Assembly: GCA_028694805.1 (NCBI GenBank)
Contig: JAQVKD010000003.1
Coordinates: 12,867-51,423 of the forward strand
DNA: 38,557 bases
Source of the DNA: Candidatus Dojkabacteria bacterium
GTDB taxonomy: Bacteria; Patescibacteriota; Dojkabacteria; SC72
Direction of reading: 5' to 3'
Shown piece by piece: positions 17,481 to 27,345 of the stretch (its first letter is position 1; the number at the start of each line of letters is the position of its first letter). Under the pieces are notes generated by a model. The model ran no database searches, was not told the origin of the DNA, and worked only from the letters and a program-made list of their open reading frames with translations. The translations under genes and the position numbers were made by a program.

Positions 17481-18401
17481 CTAAAGTACTAATGTAAAAA
17501 GAGAAAGTCCAAGAATTGGGTCAATTCTTCCGGTTTTGATTTCGTAATCTAGATTAGATAACTTTTTATATTGTAGTAGTATCCTATCTTTATTTATATT
17601 TTTTACACTTTTAACTATTGGATATATTGCGAATGGAGGGAGTTTCAAAATTGAAGCAATTTGTTTCTCGGTATTTCCAGTATCTAATAAATATTTTGTT
17701 TGAACAGATAATCTAAGATTTCTTGCAATCATGGCTAATATATAATTGGGGTCAACGTTATATTCTAAAAGCTTGTCTAATGTTGTATTTATAGCTTTCT
17801 GGTGAGATTGATTAATATTATCCATTAATTTCCAAATATCTGTTTCTAATGTATCTGCGACTACTTTGTCTAGGATATCTTTTGTAATATCTGAATCTCC
17901 AGTTAAGGTGAGCTTATTTAAATTATTAATAAATCTTTCTGGTTCGTAGTTTGATCTTTCCGAGAGAGTGTTTAAATTCCCTTGGTCAATCCTTATTGGA
18001 TAGTTAGAAACTTCATTTTTAGCCCATGTTACAAAAGTTCGTTTATTTAACTCATTAAACTCTTCTAATGAATTTTTCTCTTTAAAGAATTTATAATATT
18101 TAGTATTACTTCTAATTTTTTGATCTTCCCAGATTAATAGCTCTAAAGGTTTAGAATCTAGTATTCCAAATAGATTATTCAAAAGAATATCCTTCTCTTT
18201 GTTTTTATATAACCTTTTTATGAAATAGACTCGTGGAGTGGAGAATAGTGAAGGAGAATATATAGTATCGATAATCTGAGATGCATTATTACTTTCTGCA
18301 TCGATATGGACTATTTCCATTTTTGAATACTCATCTGTAAGAGTTGCATGTATTGCTCTTAGAGATAGAAATTGGTTGTTTCCATGATACAGTTTTTGCA
18401 T
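17481..18401 (-). CDS. holA: DNA polymerase III delta subunit
   Basis: MQKLYHGNNQFLSLRAI...PSLFSTPRVYFIKRLYKN..., YNVDPNYILAMIARNLRLSVQTKYLLD..., TGRIDPILGLSLFTLVL fit HolA. Confidence 0.8.
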   Translation of the reverse strand: MQKLYHGNNQFLSLRAIHATLTDEYSKMEIVHIDAESNNASQIIDTIYSPSLFSTPRVYFIKRLYKNKEKDILLNNLFGILDSKPLELLIWEDQKIRSNTKYYKFFKEKNSLEEFNELNKRTFVTWAKNEVSNYPIRIDQGNLNTLSERSNYEPERFINNLNKLTLTGDSDITKDILDKVVADTLETDIWKLMDNINQSHQKAINTTLDKLLEYNVDPNYILAMIARNLRLSVQTKYLLDTGNTEKQIASILKLPPFAIYPIVKSVKNINKDRILLQYKKLSNLDYEIKTGRIDPILGLSLFTLVL

Positions 18402-19894
18402 TATTCTGCTGTTTGGGTATCACTCTCTTGTACAATTTCTGCTCCGAATAGTATGGTTATATCTTCTCCGTTCAATCCATTACTTATATAATCTGGTTTT
18501 TCTATACTATCTGGTTTTAAATATTCATTTATTGATTGTAAAGAATGTTGATACTCCTCATCATTTAAATATGAAATTATACCTTCCTTATCATTATACA
18601 ATGTTCCCATATATGAAATCTTTAAGTATGGGAATTGCTCTGTTAAAGCAAGATATTCTTCTCTCGCTGCAGAATATCCTATTCCTGTATTGTATGTTTT
18701 TATAACTGGATCTTCTTCGTATAACTTGGGGTCTCCCCAAACATACTGTATGTATTCTTGTATATCTGTATAGTTCCCGAGGCCATCAATTGGTCCTATC
18801 GCATATGCTCCAGTATTTACAACGTTTTTGCTAGTAATTAACTTTCCTGCACCTGCATTTGGATCAAGTACAAAGGAGTATGTTTCTCCATCTTCAGTAA
18901 AATTCTGTAATTCGTTTACTCCAGCTTCAACATCTGTAAGTGTAAATTCTGAAATTTGTACATTATCTTGTATTACATTAAGAAGATTCATTAAAGATTG
19001 TGGATTAAGTAGGGAATTACTAATTATTTTATCTGTTACAGCAGATATTACATTTTGTTGTCTTCTTGCTCTTGCGAAATCGGAACCTTCACCATTTTGT
19101 AATGAATGACGTGATCTAGCATATTCTAATGCTGTAGATCCATCCATATGTTGTGGACCTTCTTCGAAGCTTACCGTTTTATATCCTGGCTCTGCAGGGT
19201 ATCTGTAATCTGTAAAAGAGTTCTCTACATAGACATCGATTCCTCCTAGTGTATCTATGAGTTCAACAAAACCCTTAAAATCTATCATTGCGTGATACTG
19301 TATTTCTATACCGGTAATTTCTGTAACGACTTCTCTTAATCTTAGTAATCCCTGTCCTTCACCTTTCGCTTCATATGTTGAATATACTGAATTAATTCTA
19401 TTAAACCAATATACATCAGGATTAACTTGTACGTGGAAATCTCTTGGTATGGAAACCATAGTTACATCATGAGTCTCATGATTGTATGAAGCTAGAATAA
19501 TGGTATCCGTGTTTAATAGGTCTCCTCCCTCTCTAGTGTCTATTCCAACTAGTAAAATATTTGTATATATCCCTGAGCTATCTGTTGCTAACTTAGGAAG
19601 CTCCTGTGATATTACATCAGAAGGATTAAGGTTTAACCCTATTTCAGTTCCAGCCTTATATGCTTTATATATCATGTATCCACCATAGGCTAATAGAACA
19701 GCAAAAAGTGTACCAGTAATACTAAATATTATTTTGGTTATTTTTTTCACACCAGAAGAATTAGTCTTTTCAACTTTTCTTATATTACGTTTTAATTTCT
19801 TCTCTCTTTTAATCTTTTTTGCTTTACTTCTATGTATATCAGTAGTATTTTTTACCGTTTGTTTTACTTCTGATTCATCTAGTGTGATTCTCAT
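18401..19894 (-). CDS. LytR-CpsA-Psr (LCP) family protein
   Basis: TNILLVGIDTREGGDLLNTDTIILASYN, VSIPRDFHVQV, FKGFVELIDTLGGIDVYVENSFTD, HMDGSTALEYARSRHS, FARARRQQNVISAV. Confidence 0.95.
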   Translation of the reverse strand: MRITLDESEVKQTVKNTTDIHRSKAKKIKREKKLKRNIRKVEKTNSSGVKKITKIIFSITGTLFAVLLAYGGYMIYKAYKAGTEIGLNLNPSDVISQELPKLATDSSGIYTNILLVGIDTREGGDLLNTDTIILASYNHETHDVTMVSIPRDFHVQVNPDVYWFNRINSVYSTYEAKGEGQGLLRLREVVTEITGIEIQYHAMIDFKGFVELIDTLGGIDVYVENSFTDYRYPAEPGYKTVSFEEGPQHMDGSTALEYARSRHSLQNGEGSDFARARRQQNVISAVTDKIISNSLLNPQSLMNLLNVIQDNVQISEFTLTDVEAGVNELQNFTEDGETYSFVLDPNAGAGKLITSKNVVNTGAYAIGPIDGLGNYTDIQEYIQYVWGDPKLYEEDPVIKTYNTGIGYSAAREEYLALTEQFPYLKISYMGTLYNDKEGIISYLNDEEYQHSLQSINEYLKPDSIEKPDYISNGLNGEDITILFGAEIVQESDTQTAE

Positions 19895-19906
19895 ATTGGC
19901 AGTATT

Positions 19907-20917
19907 TTATCTTAAATATGTACTTACATTACTATTATGTTCATTTAATGTCTTCGCATAGTGAGCAGTTCCATCATCTTCATGTATGTAGTAGTAGTAT
20001 GTGTTTTCTTCAGGATTTCTGACTGCATTTATAGATTCTAAACCAGGATTGCAGATTGGGGTAGGTGGTAGCCCAGCATACTTATATGTATTGTATTCAT
20101 TATCACTTTCTTTATCAATCTGTGTTATTGTATGCGTCCAGTCTTTTGCAGGATAGAGTAGTGTTGCATCTACTTGTAGTAGCCAACCTTCTTCCAATCT
20201 TCTTTTAAGGATATCAGCAATTATTGCTCTGTCTTCACTATTATATCCCTCTCTTTCAACTAATGATGCAAGTATTATATCCTCATATGAATCATCTGTA
20301 CCTACTTTTGACACGAAATTTTCAATCATTTTTGTAAGTGCTGATTCTGTAGTTGTCTCTATAGAGAATGCATATTTATCGGGGAATATGTATCCTTCTA
20401 AATCTTCAACTTCTTCAGGTAAGCCGAATTGTGATATATATTCTTGGTTTGTAGTTAATGCTAAGAAATCTGTTTTTGAAAAATCTGTAGAATCATATTC
20501 TCCTAATTCATCTACTAAAATATCTGCTATTTCATCCTTTCTTAAACCTTCTGGTACGGTAACCCAAATATCCTGGCTTTGAGCATGTTGTAAACTTTCA
20601 ATTATTTCAATGATGTTTAGGTTTTTAGGGAGGTTGTATGTTCCAGCTTGTAGTTGTGAACTAAGATCGTTTAATTTCAGATATGCTTGTAAATATAGTT
20701 TCCATGATTCTTTTAATATTCCTTTTTCTATTAATTCGTCTATTATGGAATCAACTGCTTGACCTTCATCAATTGTTACAACGACTTTATCGCTAGAATC
20801 ACTGTTTGGTGTCTCTATAATTTTGTTATATCTCAATTTGATAAATACACCTCCTATCACAACTGTTATTAGTGCGAATAGAAAAATCCTGATTAAGCTC
20901 CGGATATTTTTTAACAT
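19907..20917 (-). CDS. mltG: Endolytic murein transglycosylase (MltG/YceG-like)
   Basis: VTIDEGQAVDSIIDELIEKGIL, VTVPEGLRKDEIADIL, ILASLVEREG (catalytic Glu region), TYKYAGLPPTPICNPGLESINAVRNPE. Confidence 0.95.
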   Translation of the reverse strand: MLKNIRSLIRIFLFALITVVIGGVFIKLRYNKIIETPNSDSSDKVVVTIDEGQAVDSIIDELIEKGILKESWKLYLQAYLKLNDLSSQLQAGTYNLPKNLNIIEIIESLQHAQSQDIWVTVPEGLRKDEIADILVDELGEYDSTDFSKTDFLALTTNQEYISQFGLPEEVEDLEGYIFPDKYAFSIETTTESALTKMIENFVSKVGTDDSYEDIILASLVEREGYNSEDRAIIADILKRRLEEGWLLQVDATLLYPAKDWTHTITQIDKESDNEYNTYKYAGLPPTPICNPGLESINAVRNPEENTYYYYIHEDDGTAHYAKTLNEHNSNVSTYLR

Positions 20918-20921
20918 GTTT

Positions 20922-21350
20922 TTATTGATTTGAATTTAAGAATTCTTGTAAAAATACTGCAGCAGCAACACTATCGATTTTATTTTTACTGCTTTTTACG
21001 GTTTGCTTTGTGTATAGTAGCATATCTTGGGCTGTAACTGTAGAGTAACTTTCATCGTAATTTATTATAGGTAACTTCACTCCATTTTTAAGTCTTTCTT
21101 CAAATTTCTCTATCTTTTTAAGTGTTTGTGTATGTGATATTTCAAATATTTGTGGTTTACCAAGTAGTACTGTTTGTACTTTATTTCTTTCACATATATC
21201 AGCTATTTCTTCAATGATCTTATCATATCCATGATTTGGTCTTAGCTGTAATACTTGTAGTGGTGTAGCTATGATTCCTTTAAAATCGGATATTGCTAAT
21301 CCTACATTTTTTGTTCCGTAATCTATTGCTAATATTGGGTATTGAGTCAT
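20922..21350 (-). CDS. ruvX: Putative pre-16S rRNA nuclease/Holliday junction resolvase-like protein YqgF
   Basis: ILAIDYGTKNVGLAISD, VQTVLLGKP, YDESYSTVTAQDML, KIDSVAAAVFLQEFL. Confidence 0.93.
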   Translation of the reverse strand: MTQYPILAIDYGTKNVGLAISDFKGIIATPLQVLQLRPNHGYDKIIEEIADICERNKVQTVLLGKPQIFEISHTQTLKKIEKFEERLKNGVKLPIINYDESYSTVTAQDMLLYTKQTVKSSKNKIDSVAAAVFLQEFLNSNQ

Positions 21351-21354
21351 ATTT

Positions 21355-23121
21355 TTATTGTAATATAGCTTTAATTCTTTTTATACCTGCACCCACATTT
21401 TCTTGTTTGACTATTTTGAATTTTCCTAATTCTGATGTATTTGTAACGTGTGGGCCTCTACATATTTCTATAGAGAATGGATTTTCTTCAGGTCCTACGT
21501 AATATACTTTGAGAATATCTCCATATTTTTCTGTGAATGCTGCGAATGGTACTAGTTTTAATGCTTCCTCTTTTGGCATTTCTTTGAAGTGTACACCATA
21601 TCCTTTTTCTATAGCTTCATTAACAATATCTTCAACTTTTTTTATTTGTTCCTCTGTTAATTTTTGTTCGGCAGGAAAATCCAATCTTAGTCTTTCTGGA
21701 GTAATATTGCTTCCTTTTTGGTATACAGAATCTCCTAGTACTTGTCTTAATGCTGATAGTAGTAGGTGGGTAGTAGTGTGATATTTAGTAGACATTTCTG
21801 ATGTATCTGCTAATCCACCTTTAAACATACCTGCTGCAGCTGTTCTAGATTTTTCTTTGTGTTCTTCTTGGGCCTTCTCGACAGCATTTACCCATAATCC
21901 TCTCTCAGAACTTGTAGTAATACCCAATCCTCTTTCATTCATGATTTCTAATGTTAATTCAGTAGGGAATCCATATGTTTCATATAAAGTAAATGCATCT
22001 TCTCCGGTCAAAGAACCATTTTTCTGCAACAGATTTTCTAATACTTTTAATCCCTTTTCTAGAGTTTGATTGAACTTTTTCTCTTCCTCTTCAATAATAT
22101 TTAAAATATCCTCTTTCTTCTTTTCTAACTGTGTATATATATCTTTAAACTGTTCAATTACAACTTCAGCGATATCTCTTGTAAATAAATTCTCTATATT
22201 TAATTTCTTCCCATGTCTTACTGCTCTTCTGATCAATCTTCTCAATATATACCCCTGTTTTGTTTTACTTGGAGTAATACCATCCATAATTATCAAAATA
22301 GAAGCCTTTATATGATCAACTATTATTCTTTCAGACTCTAATATATGTTCTGTATTTAGACTCTGAACTTTCTCTAATATCGGTTTGTAGATATCTATTT
22401 CATATACATTATCAACATCCTGCATCATTGCAGTTATCCTCTCTAACCCACCACCGAAATCTACATTATGCCTTCCAAGGGTTTTATACTCTGCGTTTTC
22501 TAAGAGATATTCCATAAATACGTTATTTCCTATCTCTACCAATTCTCCATTAAGATCATAGAAAATCTCACTATCAGGTCCACAAGGGCCTCCAGATTCT
22601 AATCCCCACCAATTATCTTCTTTGCCTTTTGGTTCTATTCTTTCTCCTTTACCAACTCCTGCATCTATTCCATATGATTTAAAAATATCCTTCCAAACCT
22701 GTATAGATTCTTCATCTTGTGGAATATTTCCATCTCCCTCATATACACTTGCATATATTTTATTAATATCTAAACCAAGAAGTTTAGTAAAAAATTCTAC
22801 AGTTAGGTTTATAGCCTCTTTCTTAAAATAGTCATTAAGAGACCAATTTCCAAGCATTTCAAATGATGTGCAATGATATGCGTCTCCAATTAGCTCTATA
22901 TCCCCAGTTCTAATACATCTTTGAGAGTTCACTAATCTATTCCCTTGTGGGTGTTTTGTTCCCATTAAGTAGGGGACTAGAGGAAACATACCTGCATTAA
23001 CAAAAAGTACAGAAGGGTCATCCTCTGGAACTAATGATGCATTAGGTATTTCTATATGCCCATGTTCCTTAAAAAATTCAATATACTTATCTCTTATATC
23101 TTTATAGCTAAGCTTTTCCAT
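21355..23121 (-). CDS. alaS: Alanyl-tRNA synthetase, short form
   Basis: FPLVPYLMGTKHPQGNRLVNSQRCIRTGDIE, FEMLGNWSLNDYFK, WWGLESGGPCGPDSEIFYD, editing-domain HTTTHLL and CRGPHV. Ends soon after the editing domain. Confidence 0.95.
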   Translation of the reverse strand: MEKLSYKDIRDKYIEFFKEHGHIEIPNASLVPEDDPSVLFVNAGMFPLVPYLMGTKHPQGNRLVNSQRCIRTGDIELIGDAYHCTSFEMLGNWSLNDYFKKEAINLTVEFFTKLLGLDINKIYASVYEGDGNIPQDEESIQVWKDIFKSYGIDAGVGKGERIEPKGKEDNWWGLESGGPCGPDSEIFYDLNGELVEIGNNVFMEYLLENAEYKTLGRHNVDFGGGLERITAMMQDVDNVYEIDIYKPILEKVQSLNTEHILESERIIVDHIKASILIIMDGITPSKTKQGYILRRLIRRAVRHGKKLNIENLFTRDIAEVVIEQFKDIYTQLEKKKEDILNIIEEEEKKFNQTLEKGLKVLENLLQKNGSLTGEDAFTLYETYGFPTELTLEIMNERGLGITTSSERGLWVNAVEKAQEEHKEKSRTAAAGMFKGGLADTSEMSTKYHTTTHLLLSALRQVLGDSVYQKGSNITPERLRLDFPAEQKLTEEQIKKVEDIVNEAIEKGYGVHFKEMPKEEALKLVPFAAFTEKYGDILKVYYVGPEENPFSIEICRGPHVTNTSELGKFKIVKQENVGAGIKRIKAILQ

Positions 23122-23129
23122 ATGAAGTG

Positions 23130-23135
23130 ATTATA
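23130..23135 (-). promoter_or_regulatory. Extended -10 box of alaS promoter (leaderless)
   Basis: Minus strand TTTGGTATAATCACTTCATATG: TGnTATAAT ends 8 nt before the alaS ATG. Confidence 0.65.
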
Positions 23136-23143
23136 CCAAAAAT

Positions 23144-25090
23144 CTAGATAGTTGGCTCAGGGGGTGTATCCTCTTGGTTAGCTTGATTAATTTTAGAGTA
23201 AAGCATTTGCAGATCTACATCTGGCTCAGGGATAGTATTCTCTTCTACAGTAGTAGTAGGGACAGTATCACTACTACTGTTTTTTTCTGCAGCTTTCTCT
23301 TTTGCTTCTATTATCTTCTTCTTTATATCTCCACCTGCCTTTTCTTTTGGTTGCTCTTCAATTATAGGAATTCCAGGTTTAGAAAATGTGAGACCTTCTT
23401 GTGGTAGAGTTGCTGTGGATTGAGCTTCTGTTTGGTTAACCATACTTTCTACAGGATTAATTGGTTGTGGAGGTATTAATGCTGTATCATCTTCTGTTGT
23501 CTCCTCATCTTCTTTCCAAACTTTTACCAGTATTAATGGAATTACTAATGCAAGAATTAAGAGTAATATTCCACCACCTACAACATATACAATTGTTTTA
23601 GTAATACCATATCCAAAGAAGTAGAATTTGTCAGGGTCTGTTGTCTCTGAGGTGATATTAAATGTCCAACTCTTATTTGCTTCTAATTCCTGATCATCTG
23701 TGAAGCTTATTTCAACCTTATGTAATCCAGCTTCATATTCATCTTCTGTTTGGTATATTACTGTATATTCTGATTCAGATATCTTATTAAACTTTACTTT
23801 CGATGTTACATCTATACCATCTACTTTTACAACTATACTATCTTCAACTATATTTGCTCCCTCACTTGCTACTAATGATGCTCTTACTGTAACTAGTAAA
23901 TTAGATATATCATCTTCTCCAGTAGGTGACACATTGATAATTTGTGGCTCAGGTATCTGTACCTGATCGTCTGGCATATCAAATTCTTCACCAAGTATTT
24001 CAATTAATGCAGAGACACCACGTCCAACTAAAGAAGGAGTCTGATTGTCATATGCTTTTATTATTGCTTTATATGTACCTGCTGAGATATCTTCAGTATC
24101 TATTGTGTATTCTTCAAGATTGTATGCTATATCATTGGTGACGGTATACCAGCTATCTTCATCTTGTAGGCTTTGTGCAAGGTAAAGTTCGTAATGTGTG
24201 ATTGCGTTATTGTCTGTTGCCGCCCATTTTATAGTTAAAGGATCTCCTTGTGATAGGGTAAGAGCTTCCCATGGTGATAGTACTGTAACTCTAGGCACAT
24301 CGTTTTCTGCGGGGTTTACACTGATAATCCAAGATTGAGATCTTAAGTGTTTGCTGTAGCCGTCATGTATAAAGACATTGGCAAGATAGCTAGCTGGTTC
24401 TGTTGTACTTCCTTTAAACTGAATTTTCAAATTCCCGTCACTTCCATCGTTTATAACGGTATATTTGAGCCATTGATTATTAGGTGTGAATGAAAATACA
24501 TAGTTTATAAAATCACCTTCTGGATCCGTTGCAGTTAAGGTGTATTCATAGCTAATACCTGTATCTATATCTTGAGATGGTTCTGAATCCGTAGGTGATG
24601 AAGTAAATTCAGGCGCGCTATTACTGGCAACTGCCCTTACTCCTTTAACATCATATGGGCTACTTATAACACAAGCAGTACTGTACGATCCTTCTGAAAG
24701 TGTCCCAACTATATCGTATGCTTTTGATTCTGTTGGTGTAAATTCAAAGGTCTCGGCTATCTCTATTTCTGTAGATTCATAGTTTTTGCTAAATAGCTCT
24801 TCTCCGGTAGAATCTGTAATCAATACAGATGTAATTCCAGATCCTTGAGCAATACCTTCTACCTGCACTCTCACGGTTTTCCCAACTTCTAGAGTATAAG
24901 GATTTACATTTGGAAAAGATATTACACATGGGTTTTCTTCACTAACCTCAACTTCTTCAAAAGCTAAATTTCTTAAATCAAAATTTTCATTAACAATTTG
25001 CCATACTATTAGTGGTAAACAAAGTACTAAGAATAGAGAAAAAAGTAGGAATCTCTTTCTATCAGATTTTAGGGCATTTCCTTTTTTCAT
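23144..25090 (-). CDS. Bitopic surface protein with Ig/FN3-like domains and cytosolic tail
   Basis: N-terminal TM; YEYTLTATDPEGDFINYVFSFTP; SQGDPLTIKWAATDNNAITHYELYLAQ; second TM TIVYVVGGGILLLILALVIPLILV; charged/Pro-rich tail. Confidence 0.8.
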   Translation of the reverse strand: MKKGNALKSDRKRFLLFSLFLVLCLPLIVWQIVNENFDLRNLAFEEVEVSEENPCVISFPNVNPYTLEVGKTVRVQVEGIAQGSGITSVLITDSTGEELFSKNYESTEIEIAETFEFTPTESKAYDIVGTLSEGSYSTACVISSPYDVKGVRAVASNSAPEFTSSPTDSEPSQDIDTGISYEYTLTATDPEGDFINYVFSFTPNNQWLKYTVINDGSDGNLKIQFKGSTTEPASYLANVFIHDGYSKHLRSQSWIISVNPAENDVPRVTVLSPWEALTLSQGDPLTIKWAATDNNAITHYELYLAQSLQDEDSWYTVTNDIAYNLEEYTIDTEDISAGTYKAIIKAYDNQTPSLVGRGVSALIEILGEEFDMPDDQVQIPEPQIINVSPTGEDDISNLLVTVRASLVASEGANIVEDSIVVKVDGIDVTSKVKFNKISESEYTVIYQTEDEYEAGLHKVEISFTDDQELEANKSWTFNITSETTDPDKFYFFGYGITKTIVYVVGGGILLLILALVIPLILVKVWKEDEETTEDDTALIPPQPINPVESMVNQTEAQSTATLPQEGLTFSKPGIPIIEEQPKEKAGGDIKKKIIEAKEKAAEKNSSSDTVPTTTVEENTIPEPDVDLQMLYSKINQANQEDTPPEPTI

Positions 25091-25106
25091 TATTTATATA
25101 TTAATG

Positions 25107-26444
25107 TTACTTGTTAGTTTCTGCAAGCTGATCGTTAATATCTTGTTGAGCATTTTTCATAGCAGATTCTATATCATCTCCGTCTTCGATAATGCTTGTT
25201 ATTGCAGATCTTAACGTTTCTTCAACAAAGCTCTGATCTCCCATATTCCAGGATTCCATGTATGGAGCCATTATTGCATATGCTTCTATATATGATTGTG
25301 AAGCAAGTGATTCATTAAGGGAAACTAGAGAATATGGTTCTCCAAAAGCTCTAATACTTGATGAATTAGAATATATTTCTTGTTGATGATCTACTAAATA
25401 TTTTATGAAATCCCAAGCAACTTCTGGATTTTCACATGTACTACTAACAGAATCTCCCCAGTACATTGAATAGTAAACAGGGTTGTTATTACTAAGCTGT
25501 GGTAGAGATGCTATTCCAAACTCTATACTTGGAGCCGATTGTATTATGTCAAATGCCCTCCAACTTGGAGCGAACATCATTGCTAATTTCCCAGCATAAA
25601 ACATTTCTAAATCATCTGCTAAGTCTGTTGTCCATAGTGCGTTATCTCCTTGAGAAAAGCTTGTATATATCTCTACAGCAGTTAATACTTCCGTACTTGT
25701 TAAATCGGTTGTGGTATATGTTGAATCTATTAAATCTGCACCGTTAAGAAGCATAAGGTAGGAAAGAATGTCTGCAGAGTGTGTAATATTGTCAGCAGTT
25801 CCGATTGCCAAACCAGAGGATATAATTTGTCCCGAATCATTTTTCGTTGTTAACTCTTCTGCTAATTCGATGAAAGAGTCCCAATCCGTTGGTGGTTCCG
25901 AAACTCCTGCAGCACTAAGTAACTGTTTGTTGTAGAATACTGCCAATCCATCAATTTCCCATGGCATTGCATATATATTCCCATCTTTTGCTGTAAAGTC
26001 TGCAGTTGCTGTGGGATAGAAAGTCTCTGAATATGTTGTACTATCCATTACTGTTGATGGTAACGCAGAAAGATATTTATAATATTTTGATGTCCATGTG
26101 TTATTAATCCTAAATATATCAGGTGCGGGCTCTGTAGATGTTGCTGCTTGCTCAAGTCTTGTATATAATCTTCCTTCATAGTTTGTAAATGCCTGTTGAG
26201 AGTAGAGTATAGTAACTCCAGGATTTTCTTCTTCATATGCGTCAATTATTGGTTGCATAACACTGGCTGGTTCCCATAATCCCCAATATGTTAGCTCTAT
26301 ATCGGTTGTCTGGTCGGAATTACTAGAATCTGTAGAATCCGGAGAGTCATTAGGTAGATCAAGGAGTAGAACAACTAATGATATTATCAAAATAATAAGT
26401 ATTCCTCCCAAGATAAGTAGTAATTTCTTCTTTTTAGCTTCCAT
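25107..26444 (-). CDS. Extracellular solute-binding protein (sugar ABC type), membrane-anchored
   Basis: IELTYWGLWEPASVMQPIIDAYEEENPGVTI, YAMPWEIDGLAVFYNKQLLSAAGV, FYAGKLAMMFAPSW. N-terminal TM without a lipobox Cys. Start moved to MEAKKKK. Confidence 0.88.
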   Translation of the reverse strand: MEAKKKKLLLILGGILIILIISLVVLLLDLPNDSPDSTDSSNSDQTTDIELTYWGLWEPASVMQPIIDAYEEENPGVTILYSQQAFTNYEGRLYTRLEQAATSTEPAPDIFRINNTWTSKYYKYLSALPSTVMDSTTYSETFYPTATADFTAKDGNIYAMPWEIDGLAVFYNKQLLSAAGVSEPPTDWDSFIELAEELTTKNDSGQIISSGLAIGTADNITHSADILSYLMLLNGADLIDSTYTTTDLTSTEVLTAVEIYTSFSQGDNALWTTDLADDLEMFYAGKLAMMFAPSWRAFDIIQSAPSIEFGIASLPQLSNNNPVYYSMYWGDSVSSTCENPEVAWDFIKYLVDHQQEIYSNSSSIRAFGEPYSLVSLNESLASQSYIEAYAIMAPYMESWNMGDQSFVEETLRSAITSIIEDGDDIESAMKNAQQDINDQLAETNK

Positions 26445-26462
26445 ATTTATATTGTACATAAA

Positions 26463-27257
26463 CTAATATCTTTCTGCCACTACTATCAATCTTTTTGTCC
26501 CTATACCTAGTGGCCAACATGTCATTAATGTTACGGTTTCTTTGTCCCCCTGAGTATCAAGTATAGAGAAATCTGTTGCTTCAACAATCTTTTTCTTCCG
26601 TACGATATAGTGTAATTCTTCTCCATCTCTAGTAATATACACATCATCACCTACCTCTATATTTTCCAGTCTTGTAAATATTGTTTCAGGTAAATTCTGG
26701 TGTCTGGAGAAAAAACTCTCAACTGAGCTATGACCATATATAAAAGAGTTCCCACCATCTCCTGGAAGTGGCGTTCCTCTAAAGTGTGCAACACCTCTTT
26801 TAAGATACTTGTTATATATCTCTTCATCGGAACTTTCTACATTTGGTGTAATAATAATATCTTCTATACCTATACTTTCAATATCTAGATACATATCTTT
26901 ATCGTAATCTGTATCTATAACTATCTCTCTAGATGAATTTGTTGTCGGATCATACGTAAAACTACCTGTAAAAGTTAATTCCCCAATACTTTCTTCAAGA
27001 TTTGCAAAATAACCTTTGCTTGGATCGTAGTATGCAAAATCCTCTTCTATATATTTTCTATAAGAATCTGGAACAGGATTTTTCATTAGTTTAACTCTTG
27101 TTTGTTCAATCCATCCATCTATGTAAGATTTTGTTAAAGGTATTGCTTGCGAGAGAATTATCAATACTCCAATAACTGATAGAGTGATAGAAATGACTAC
27201 TTTTGTTTTCCTTACTTTTTTTGATTGTTCTTCAGGAATATTCCATTCTTTTGACAT
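26463..27257 (-). CDS. Sortase family protein
   Basis: IYGHSSVESFF (His), VTLMTCWPLG (Cys), TKRLIVVAE (Arg) form the sortase His/Cys/Arg constellation; N-terminal TM. Confidence 0.9.
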   Translation of the reverse strand: MSKEWNIPEEQSKKVRKTKVVISITLSVIGVLIILSQAIPLTKSYIDGWIEQTRVKLMKNPVPDSYRKYIEEDFAYYDPSKGYFANLEESIGELTFTGSFTYDPTTNSSREIVIDTDYDKDMYLDIESIGIEDIIITPNVESSDEEIYNKYLKRGVAHFRGTPLPGDGGNSFIYGHSSVESFFSRHQNLPETIFTRLENIEVGDDVYITRDGEELHYIVRKKKIVEATDFSILDTQGDKETVTLMTCWPLGIGTKRLIVVAERY

Positions 27258-27306
27258 GATATTCATGATAGCATGAATAAATCTTCATTGCCTATAATAC
27301 AACCTA

Positions 27307-27336
27307 TTGGCAATATCTTTAATCATCTGCTAAAAT
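27307..27336 (+). promoter_or_regulatory. dnaJ promoter (near-leaderless)
   Basis: TTGGCA (27307-27312), 18-nt spacer, TAAAAT (27331-27336); ATG at 27346. Confidence 0.6.
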
Positions 27337-27345
27337 GTGAATCGT

